Shown here piece after piece: positions 1 to 5,172 of a DNA stretch of 5,423 bases (within the stretch, counting starts at the first letter, position 1; each line of letters begins with the position of its first letter). The DNA is from Deltaproteobacteria bacterium. Lineage in GTDB: Bacteria > Desulfobacterota > Desulfobacteria > Desulfobacterales > JAABPS01. Under the pieces are notes generated by a model. That model had not been told where the DNA came from. It did no database searches and worked only from the letters and a program-made list of their open reading frames with translations. The translations under genes were made by a program, and so were the position numbers. The stretch lies in contig JAFDFT010000194.1 of the NCBI GenBank assembly GCA_019309685.1, positions 1 to 5,423 on the forward strand. The letters run 5' to 3'.

Positions 1-1
1 A

Positions 2-280
2 AGGGAGATAGAAGAGGTTCTTTATTCCAGACCGGAGGTGGGAGAATGCGCGGTTATCGGCCTGCCTGACAAGGAATATGGAGAGAGGGTAATGGCCTTT
101 ATCGTTCCCAAGGAGGGCCGGCAATTAAACCAGGCTGAATTGAAGTCCTATCTCAAAACAAAACTATCATTTTTCAAGGTCCCCAAGGAATTCATCAGTG
201 TAGCCGACCTTCCTAAAACCACTACAGGTAAAATTCTGAAACGCGAACTGAAAAGGCAGATTCTGGAAGAAATCGAATAA
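2..280 (+). CDS. AMP-forming acyl-CoA synthetase (acid-CoA ligase), C-terminal end only
   Basis: The gene is cut by the left window edge. The frame is open from base 2 to the TAA at 278-280, giving 92 residues. What remains is the C-terminal lid domain of the ANL superfamily (AMP-binding_C type). It starts at REIEEVL, the segment that normally follows the hinge, and continues through the typical ECAVIGLPDKEYGERV block. The end carries the family signature PKTTTGKILKREL at about residues 71-83. K77 in TGK matches the lysine that catalyses adenylate formation in this family. Such enzymes convert a carboxylic acid, ATP and CoA into acyl-CoA, AMP and PPi in the cytoplasm. The adenylation domain, which sets substrate choice, lies outside the window, so acetate, medium-chain or aryl substrates cannot be told apart. 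The GTG at 38 is internal to the domain and is not a real start. The gene converges on dctP and the two share a terminator, so co-regulation with the downstream genes is not shown. Confidence 0.93.
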   Translation, partial: REIEEVLYSRPEVGECAVIGLPDKEYGERVMAFIVPKEGRQLNQAELKSYLKTKLSFFKVPKEFISVADLPKTTTGKILKRELKRQILEEIE

Positions 281-321
281 GGACTGATGGAAATATTTGG
301 AAGAACGGTATCCTGGACATG

Positions 322-368
322 AAAAAAGGGGTTGCCCTCAAATATCAAGTACGGCAACCCCCTTTATT
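322..368. terminator. Bidirectional rho-independent terminator between convergent genes
   Basis: A perfect 9-bp stem, GGGGTTGCC (328-336) with GGCAACCCC (353-361), encloses a 16-nt loop. On the - strand the stem is followed by six T residues (plus-strand A322-A327), an excellent terminator about 21 nt after the dctP stop. On the + strand the tail is TTTATT (363-368), weaker but usable for the acyl-CoA synthetase, which stops 47 nt earlier. A/T pairing beyond the G-C stem extends the helix if C362 is bulged out. Confidence 0.88.
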
Positions 369-382
369 CATCACTTCAGTTG

Positions 383-1408
383 CTATTTGCTGTATTTTTT
401 GACCCCCGCTTTTATAAAGTCAACGTAGTCCTTAGCTGGCAGTCCCTTAGCAGATTTATCCTTTATATAATTATCAACTACAGGTGCGGCAGCATTGGCC
501 CAACGGGCACTCTCCGTTTTGGAGAGGGGGATTATCTTATTACCCAGGCTGAGGGTAAACTCCCTTCCTGCCTTATCAGCGTCATCCCAGGCCTTGCCAT
601 GTTTGGCGATCCACTGTGCGCTGACTTCATCAACGACCTTTTGGACATCCTTAGGCAAGGAGTTCCACTTGTCCATGTTCATGAATACAAAAAATCCAGC
701 CGTATAACCGACACTGTAACATTCGGTAGTGGCCTTGATTACCTCGCCTTGCTTCCATCCTTTCAACACTTCCATTGGGCTTAAGGTGGCGTTCACCACA
801 CCTTTTTGAAGGGCCTCATACACACCCCCCTGTCCCATGGCTACCGGAACTCCACCAAGGGCCTTAGCGAGCTTGGCATTAAAGCCGTAGGAACGGATCT
901 TAAATCCCTTCATGTCTTCCAGTTTATTAACGGGCTTCTTACTATGAAGCAATCCAGGACCGTGGGCATGGAGATAAAGGACCTTTACCTTTGATAGCTC
1001 TTTGGGTTTGAACTTGTTATAAAAGTCGTTAATGATTGCGGTAGCAGCCTTGCCGTTGGGGTAACCCATGGGAAGATCAATAGCCTCCATTGCAGGGAAA
1101 ACACCCCGGCTGTATCCTAACACGGACATTCCTACATCAGTAATACGTTTCAGGATTCCGTCATAGATTTTAGGTCCTTTGAGTAATGCGCCGCCCGGAT
1201 ATAAGGTGATTTTTACTTTTCCATTGGTGCGTTTCTCTATCTCTTTTGACCAGGCATCGGCCAACTTGGCATGAATGTGTGTTGGTGGAAAAAGGATACT
1301 GTATCTGATTTCTATAGCCACAGCCTGCGCATTAGAAGAACTAAAAAATGAAACCATTCCAAAAACAAAAACAAAACAAAATACCAAAGACCACACTTTC
1401 CTTTTCAT
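383..1408 (-). CDS. dctP: TRAP transporter solute-binding protein, DctP family
   Basis: This is the periplasmic receptor of a tripartite ATP-independent periplasmic (TRAP) transporter, which binds an organic acid and delivers it to the DctQM membrane pair. With the ATG at 1408 the protein has 341 residues, about the usual length. Residues 1-29 form a signal peptide: KRK, a hydrophobic stretch (VWSLVFCFVFVFGMV), then an AQA cleavage site before V30. The DctP fold follows, with YSILFPPTHIHAKLADAWSK near 36-55 and TLYPGGALLKGP near 68-79. FKIRSYG around R172 matches the arginine that holds the substrate carboxylate in DctP proteins, and GGVYEALQKGVVNAT (194-208) is the family block after it. The ATG at 1408 is preferred over the TTG at 1426 because AAGGGGG lies 5 nt upstream and the signal peptide begins there. 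The gene is divergent from the dehydrogenase pair and separated by it from dctQM. The ligand is not predictable, but the arginine argues for a carboxylate. Confidence 0.95.
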   Translation of the reverse strand: MKRKVWSLVFCFVFVFGMVSFFSSSNAQAVAIEIRYSILFPPTHIHAKLADAWSKEIEKRTNGKVKITLYPGGALLKGPKIYDGILKRITDVGMSVLGYSRGVFPAMEAIDLPMGYPNGKAATAIINDFYNKFKPKELSKVKVLYLHAHGPGLLHSKKPVNKLEDMKGFKIRSYGFNAKLAKALGGVPVAMGQGGVYEALQKGVVNATLSPMEVLKGWKQGEVIKATTECYSVGYTAGFFVFMNMDKWNSLPKDVQKVVDEVSAQWIAKHGKAWDDADKAGREFTLSLGNKIIPLSKTESARWANAAAPVVDNYIKDKSAKGLPAKDYVDFIKAGVKKYSK

Positions 1409-1467
1409 AGTTTCCCCCTTTTGCAAATAAATTTTGAATGAAAATAATATTTACTTATACGCTCCAT
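1405..1467 (-). CDS. Possible 20-codon leader ORF ahead of dctP (doubtful)
   Basis: On the - strand an ATG (1467-1465) opens a 20-codon frame, MERISKYYFHSKFICKRGKL. Its TGA (1407-1405) overlaps the dctP ATG as ATGA, the usual arrangement for translational coupling. An AAAGGAG stands directly before the ATG with no spacer, which is too close for efficient initiation. The peptide is basic and matches nothing I recognise. It lies wholly within the transcript predicted from the promoter at 1521-1549. It may be chance, since a 20-codon frame in AT-rich DNA is weak evidence. Confidence 0.2.
   Translation of the reverse strand: MERISKYYFHSKFICKRGKL
1414..1420 (-). promoter_or_regulatory. Ribosome binding site of dctP
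   Basis: On the - strand AAGGGGG lies 5 nt before the ATG at 1408. It fixes that ATG as the start rather than the TTG at 1426, which would place this purine tract inside the coding region. Confidence 0.75.
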
Positions 1468-1520
1468 CTCCTTTAACAACCATCTATACTTTTACCTAAT
1501 TTCAACTACTTTTATCCGAT

Positions 1521-1549
1521 ACCATAAAGAAATATTCATGTCAAGTCAA
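1521..1549 (-). promoter_or_regulatory. Putative sigma-70 type promoter for dctP
   Basis: On the - strand TTGACT (1549-1544) is followed after 17 nt by TATGGT (1526-1521). This matches five of six bases at -35 and four of six at -10, with ideal spacing. A TTGACA overlaps it (1544-1539), with TATCGG 17 nt downstream, as an alternative. Transcription would start near 1514, leaving a leader of about 105 nt. Its -35 is back-to-back with that of the + strand promoter. Confidence 0.5.
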
Positions 1550-1572
1550 AACCTTATGTTACAGAATCTTAA

Positions 1573-1600
1573 TTGACATCCTATTTCAAGACATGATAAA
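1573..1600 (+). promoter_or_regulatory. Putative sigma-70 type promoter for the dehydrogenase genes
   Basis: A perfect -35 TTGACA (1573-1578) is followed after 16 nt by GATAAA (1595-1600), which matches four of six -10 bases. The start would fall near 1607, giving a leader of about 93 nt before the ATG at 1700. The 23 bp between the two divergent -35 elements (1550-1572) are where a shared regulator could bind, but I see no clear palindrome there. The rest of the 1409-1699 intergenic region is AT-rich and holds no further gene that I can support. Confidence 0.45.
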
Positions 1601-1686
1601 GAGAATGACAAAATATTGAAATATACGGATAGGGGAGTAAATTACACTCTTTGCATTGTCAGATGTCCAAAACCTAAACTGGCTTC

Positions 1687-1692
1687 AGGAGG
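1687..1692 (+). promoter_or_regulatory. Ribosome binding site of the FAD dehydrogenase gene
   Basis: A perfect AGGAGG with a 7-nt spacer to the ATG at 1700. It selects this start over the in-frame TTG at 1616, which would add 28 residues lying partly in the predicted leader. Confidence 0.85.
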
Positions 1693-1699
1693 AAAAATA

Positions 1700-3172
1700 A
1701 TGAATGGATTGTATCGCGCACTTGCATCTCTATTCCCGGAGGGCAGAATCAGTGATGATGAGGCTGTTTTGGCCTGCTATTCTGCAGACTCGGCCATTCC
1801 TCCAGGCTCGGCTACGCTGCCAAGTTGTGTGGTCTTGCCAAAGGCCACCGAGGAAGTCCTACATCTTGTTCAAATTGCTGATCGGTTCAGGGTTCCGGTG
1901 GCACCCATGGCACGAGGTTCAAATATTGCCGGTATGGCTGTTCCGCTACAGGGCGGCATAGTAGCTGATCTGAGGCTCATGAATAAGATTATTGAAATCA
2001 ACAAAGATGCAGCTTATGCAGTTATTGAACCGGGGGTTACTTTCCATGAACTTTCCAGAGAGCTAAAGAAAGCCGGATTCTTCTGCCATCTACCGACGGC
2101 TGCAGGAGGGAGTAGCCCCCTGGCCAATTATCTCATGCGCCCTTCAGGCAACTTTGCTGCCAAGTGGGATCCTGACCCGGTGCTCTCACTTGAGGTCGTG
2201 ACTCCGAAAGCAGGCATCATAAAGACCGGCTCTGCGAGTTTTGAAACCGCCGGCTGGCGTGCAAGATACCACTGTTTCTCTGATCTGACCGGTCTGTTCG
2301 CCTGCTCGTACGGAACCCTCGGAATTGTGACAAAGGGATCCGTAAAAATCTTCGACCGAGGAGAAGAGGAAAGACTTCTACTTACTACGTTTGATGGTTT
2401 CCCACCCGCACTCGAATATATGAAGCGTATTGTGAGAAGGAATCTGGCGGAAAGCGTAACCTTCTGGACATGGGGATGGAATATGTTTCATGAAATGATG
2501 CTGTCCAAATCGGAAAAAATGTCAGAAGAAATGCTAAAATCGGATCAGAGAACTCCACCTCCAGGCATACCGTTCGGAATAGCATCTGCACGACTCAGTG
2601 GCTACAAGGAAGTCGTTAATACTCAGGAAAACGTGTGTATCAAGATAGCCCGTGAACTCGGGGGAGATTACCTGGAAAATGAAGAAGCAAGCGAAAAATA
2701 TCCGGGCTGCTATAGATATTTACACTCCTATTTCGTTGAAGGCATGCTTCCGAAGCCAGGAGAAGAATCCCAGATAAGGGCGGGGCTGCACCTGCCGGGA
2801 TGTCTGCTTACTGCCGAGCCATCAAAGCTGATCGAAATCGAAAAATTCATGTGGGATTTGGCAGAGCGGGAATTCAAGCCGCCCTATTTTTTTCGAGCTT
2901 TACCTCATTCTCATGCCAGAGAGTTTTTCTTCGCTTTCGTGGTATATGTCACCGGTTCTTTGATCGAGGAAAGAGAATATTTACAGCACCTAAAGGGAAT
3001 ATACGGGAAATTATATAGGGACCTGTTGCGCAATTACGGGGGGGTTATGTTCAGGTATCGTAAGGATCCCACCTTTTTTGCAACGACGTGCATGTATGGA
3101 GACCTCCTCCGGAGGATAAAAAAATTATTAGATCCCAATAATATAATGAACCCAGGTATGCTACTATTTTAG
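1700..3172 (+). CDS. FAD-binding dehydrogenase, GlcD / VAO-PCMH superfamily
   Basis: A 490-residue cytoplasmic flavoprotein with a p-cresol methylhydroxylase type FAD domain (FAD_binding_4) and a FAD-oxidase C-terminal domain. Visible markers, in order, are CVVLPKATEEVLHLVQIA (43-60), the FAD pyrophosphate loop PMARGSNIAGMAVP (69-82) followed by GGIVADLRLMNKI, AVIEPGVTFHEL (107-118), LEVVTPKAGIIKTGS (164-178), DLTGLFACSYGTLGIVTK (195-212) and the closing LLDPNNIMNPG (476-486). The family oxidises 2-hydroxy acids (GlcD, D-lactate dehydrogenase) or benzylic carbons (4-cresol dehydrogenase, vanillyl-alcohol oxidase). The C-terminal block, FRYR near 451-454 followed by the DPNN motif, resembles the latter group to me. 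There is no signal peptide or membrane segment and no fused iron-sulfur domain; the next gene, 12 nt away, supplies that partner. The start is set by AGGAGG 7 nt before the ATG. The family call is firm but the substrate is unknown. Confidence 0.9.
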   Translation: MNGLYRALASLFPEGRISDDEAVLACYSADSAIPPGSATLPSCVVLPKATEEVLHLVQIADRFRVPVAPMARGSNIAGMAVPLQGGIVADLRLMNKIIEINKDAAYAVIEPGVTFHELSRELKKAGFFCHLPTAAGGSSPLANYLMRPSGNFAAKWDPDPVLSLEVVTPKAGIIKTGSASFETAGWRARYHCFSDLTGLFACSYGTLGIVTKGSVKIFDRGEEERLLLTTFDGFPPALEYMKRIVRRNLAESVTFWTWGWNMFHEMMLSKSEKMSEEMLKSDQRTPPPGIPFGIASARLSGYKEVVNTQENVCIKIARELGGDYLENEEASEKYPGCYRYLHSYFVEGMLPKPGEESQIRAGLHLPGCLLTAEPSKLIEIEKFMWDLAEREFKPPYFFRALPHSHAREFFFAFVVYVTGSLIEEREYLQHLKGIYGKLYRDLLRNYGGVMFRYRKDPTFFATTCMYGDLLRRIKKLLDPNNIMNPGMLLF

Positions 3173-3175
3173 GAG
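3171..3175 (+). promoter_or_regulatory. Ribosome binding site overlapping the upstream stop codon
   Basis: AGGAG begins inside the TAG stop (3170-3172) of the flavoprotein gene and lies 9 nt before the ATG at 3185. A closer ATG at 3180 reads only ATG CAA TGA and cannot be the gene start. Ribosomes finishing the first gene stop on this site, which suggests coupled translation of the two subunits. Confidence 0.75.
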
Positions 3176-3184
3176 ACATATGCA

Positions 3185-4363
3185 ATGATCAAGCAATTCA
3201 GCATTGATGAAAGGCTTTACACCGCAATGCACAAGTGCACCCGATGCGGTCAATGTACTTATGGCAATGAAGAAGCCGACTTCAGTTTGCTCTGTCCGAT
3301 GCAAATAAAGGGTAAGTTCTTTACATATAGTGCCGGAGGGGTCATGCAATTGGCTCGGGCCCTTTATGAGGGAAAGATAGCCTTTTCGGAATCGGTCAGG
3401 GATATCCTGTACCTTTGCACCACCTGCGGGGCCTGTGAAGTAAACTGCGGCGTTATTGAAAGTCAGGTGGATCTCTTTACTCTAATAAAAAAGGAGTTGG
3501 TGAAAAATGGGATTCCACTCTTAGAGCCCCATAAAATGTTGGCGGAGAACATTCTCACCAAGAAAAGCCCCTATGGTGGAAGGCTGCCCGGAAGACATGA
3601 ATGGCTGCCCAAGGAGAGAAGTGAAAAAATGTCTTCTCAGGCGGAAATCTTCTATTTTGTAGGCTGTGTTTCATCCTACATGGAGACTGAGATACCCAAT
3701 GCTTTTTCGAGTGTTCTCGAAAAACTGGGTATCTCTTTTACCGTAAGCGACGAGGAGTGGTGCTGCGGTGCACCCCTGTATTTCAGCGGAAATGAAGAAA
3801 AAGTTCCCGAGATTGCTAAACATAATGTTGATATCATAGAAAACAGCGGGGCTTCAACGGTTGTCCTGACTTGTCCAACATGTACTATGATGTTCAAAAA
3901 ATATTATCCTAAATGGCTGAAAAGAGAACTAAATTTTGAAGTCCTTCACTCAACCGAATTTTTAGAAGAGCTTCTTCGAAACGGGAAACTGAAACTGGAC
4001 ACCGTGGCAGGTGATAAAACAGTCACTTACCACGATCCTTGCCATTTGGGAAGAGGGCTTGAAATATATGACCCTCCCCGTAGGATACTGAGCCATATTA
4101 AAGGGATTCAATTCAAAGAGCTAAGTATCTCCAGAGAAAACAGCTTTTGCTGTGGAGGCGGGGGGTTGCTGCCAACAGGGTTTCCGGAATTTTCGGATGA
4201 TCTGGCACGGGCGAGGATCTCGGAAATAAAGGGCATGGGAGCAAAATTATTAGTGTCAGCCTGTCCGGCATGCAAGGAAAACTTGAAAATCGCTGCCAAG
4301 AAATTAAAACTTGGCGCAAAGGTCATTGACATTGCGGAAATGGTAAATGAAGCGATCATTTGA
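3185..4363 (+). CDS. Iron-sulfur protein with 2x[4Fe-4S] ferredoxin domain and two CCG domains (GlcF/LldE/HdrD type)
   Basis: A 392-residue electron-transfer subunit. The N-terminal ferredoxin part has C18, C21, C24 and C37 (CxxCxxC, then 12 residues, then CP) and C78, C81, C84 and C88 (CxxCxxCxxxC). Two full cysteine-rich CCG domains follow. The first is C161, C193-C194, C230 and C233 (C-x31-CC-x35-CxxC). The second is C286, C322-C323, C360 and C363 (C-x35-CC-x36-CxxC). These are the patterns known from HdrB/HdrD, GlcF and LldE, where CCG domains hold noncubane or related clusters. There is no membrane segment or signal peptide. The protein probably receives electrons from the flavoprotein just upstream and passes them to the quinone pool or another redox carrier; the acceptor is inference. 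The long C24-C37 gap and the glycine after C88, where proline is common, mark a subfamily distinct from classical GlcF. The start has AGGAG 9 nt upstream. Confidence 0.93.
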   Translation: MIKQFSIDERLYTAMHKCTRCGQCTYGNEEADFSLLCPMQIKGKFFTYSAGGVMQLARALYEGKIAFSESVRDILYLCTTCGACEVNCGVIESQVDLFTLIKKELVKNGIPLLEPHKMLAENILTKKSPYGGRLPGRHEWLPKERSEKMSSQAEIFYFVGCVSSYMETEIPNAFSSVLEKLGISFTVSDEEWCCGAPLYFSGNEEKVPEIAKHNVDIIENSGASTVVLTCPTCTMMFKKYYPKWLKRELNFEVLHSTEFLEELLRNGKLKLDTVAGDKTVTYHDPCHLGRGLEIYDPPRRILSHIKGIQFKELSISRENSFCCGGGGLLPTGFPEFSDDLARARISEIKGMGAKLLVSACPACKENLKIAAKKLKLGAKVIDIAEMVNEAII

Positions 4364-4368
4364 GAGGT

Positions 4369-4488
4369 ATGACTTTCAGGAAGATCAAAAAAGGAGTAAT
4401 CATCCAGCCACTGATTCAAGTGACTCAGGATGGTTCTTCGATTTTAGTGTTGACTATCTTCTCTTCAGCCTGCTATATAAGCATTTAA
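4369..4488 (+). CDS. Possible 39-codon ORF in the intergenic region (doubtful)
   Basis: An ATG 5 nt after the iron-sulfur gene stop opens 39 codons, from MTFRKIKKGVIIQPL to the end CYISI, closed by TAA at 4486-4488. A GAGAGG precedes it but with only 1 nt of spacer, too close for a normal ribosome site. The frame runs through a predicted hairpin and a predicted promoter. The product has a basic start and a mildly hydrophobic second half, with no motif I recognise. Chance is the likeliest explanation. It is recorded because nothing else codes in this 281-bp gap. Confidence 0.15.
   Translation: MTFRKIKKGVIIQPLIQVTQDGSSILVLTIFSSACYISI
4401..4432 (+). repeat. Imperfect inverted repeat / hairpin
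   Basis: CATCC (4401-4405) pairs with GGATG (4428-4432), and inside it CACT (4409-4412) pairs with AGTG (4419-4422) around a 6-nt GATTCA loop. The two helices are separated by an asymmetric internal loop. There is no T tract, so it is not an intrinsic terminator. It sits 18 bp upstream of the predicted -35 at 4450, so it could be an operator for the dctQM promoter or a 3' end structure of the upstream mRNA. Neither role is demonstrated. Confidence 0.35.
4450..4479 (+). promoter_or_regulatory. Putative extended -10 promoter for dctQM
   Basis: TTGACT (4450-4455) is separated by 18 nt from TATATA (4474-4479), which is preceded by TGC, an extended -10 element. Transcription would begin near 4486, leaving about 160 nt before the dctQ ATG. 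The terminator-like hairpin at 4522-4550 lies inside that leader. Confidence 0.5.
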
Positions 4489-4521
4489 ATTTTTGTCCTC
4501 CTCTTAATGGGTTACAAAGAT

Positions 4522-4550
4522 AAAAGCCTTTCACAAGGGAAGGGTTTTTT
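4522..4550 (+). terminator. Rho-independent terminator or leader attenuator
   Basis: GCCTTTC (4526-4532) pairs with GAAGGGT (4539-4545), with two G-T wobbles, around a 6-nt loop, and is followed by a run of T residues (4545-4550). A4522-A4525 can pair with the T run to lengthen the helix. It lies about 160 nt after the iron-sulfur gene and could end that operon. It also lies downstream of the predicted dctQM promoter, so it could act as an attenuator. Nothing in the sequence decides between these roles. Confidence 0.65.
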
Positions 4551-4644
4551 CATCCGCTCGTATGAAATGGATTAAAAGGGTTCCGACTTTCCTCGAAGTT
4601 TGATTCTAAGGAAAACCGGCACATTGCTCTTTATTCCGATAAAA

Positions 4645-5172
4645 ATGAGCTACTTAGAAAAGATTTCTAAAAACTTGGCGAAGGCTCTTTACTGGATAGC
4701 AGGAATTGCCATCGTCTCCATGATGCTCCTCACATGTGCCGATGTTATCTTTCGATTAGGCGTAACCCTTTACCATGAATATCATTGGGCTATTCTAAGT
4801 CCTTTTCGGCCGATTGCCGGAACCTATGAACTGGTTTGTTTTTTGGGTGCGGTAGCAGTCTCTTTTGCTATGGCCCATACCTCAGTGGAAAGGGGTCATG
4901 TAGCTGTAAGTATTATTGTTAACCTCCTTCCAAAAAAAATCCAGGCCATTATTGAAACTATAACTACTATATTCGGACTTATCCTTTTTATTTTACTTTC
5001 CTGGCAATCTGTTCTTTATGCCAATGACCTCAAGGCAAGCGGGGAGGTATCCCTGACCCTCGAGTTACCCTTTTACCCATTTGTGTATGGTATCAGTTTC
5101 GCTGCGGCTGCGGTTTGTCTTGTCCTGCTGGTGGATCTTTCCAAAAGCCTGCCCGAGGTGTTTCGCAAATGA
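4645..5172 (+). CDS. dctQ: TRAP transporter small membrane subunit, DctQ family
   Basis: A 175-residue inner-membrane protein with four hydrophobic segments at about 15-37, 60-78, 104-124 and 145-165, the standard DctQ topology. Family blocks seen are LTCADVIFRLG (29-39), GTYELVCFLGAVAVSFAMA (59-77) and RGHVAVSIIVNLLP (83-96). DctQ pairs with DctM to form the translocating complex that accepts substrate from DctP. The start is uncertain. The frame is open back to a TTG at 4600 (15 more residues), but family proteins usually begin just before a segment like YLEKISK, so the ATG at 4645 is preferred even though no clear ribosome site precedes it. A TTG at 4624 has AAGGA 11 nt upstream as a third option. 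The loop between the first two membrane segments (about 38-57) is longer than I expect for DctQ. The stop overlaps the dctM start by ATGA, so the two are surely cotranscribed. Confidence 0.9.
   Translation: MSYLEKISKNLAKALYWIAGIAIVSMMLLTCADVIFRLGVTLYHEYHWAILSPFRPIAGTYELVCFLGAVAVSFAMAHTSVERGHVAVSIIVNLLPKKIQAIIETITTIFGLILFILLSWQSVLYANDLKASGEVSLTLELPFYPFVYGISFAAAAVCLVLLVDLSKSLPEVFRK

Noticed and set aside
332..784. 150-residue + strand open frame opposite dctP
   Set aside because: It is antisense to a clear TRAP binding protein, has no recognisable domain and starts inside the terminator hairpin.
1616..1699. 28-residue N-terminal extension of the FAD protein from a TTG
   Set aside because: The AGGAGG before the ATG at 1700 is far better, and the extension would start about 10 nt after the predicted transcription start with no ribosome site.
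1427..1699. Sigma-54 promoter for the TRAP or dehydrogenase genes
   Set aside because: No GG-N10-GC element with a TGGCAC/TTGCA-like match was found on either strand; sigma-70 type boxes explain the region better.
4108..4419. 103-residue - strand open frame opposite the iron-sulfur gene
   Set aside because: It is a shadow of the CCG domain coding sequence; its apparent proline and cysteine patterns are the reverse reading of the conserved motifs.
4562..4603. 13-codon frame ending on the TTG at 4600
   Set aside because: No ribosome site precedes it, and the TTG it overlaps is not the preferred dctQ start.
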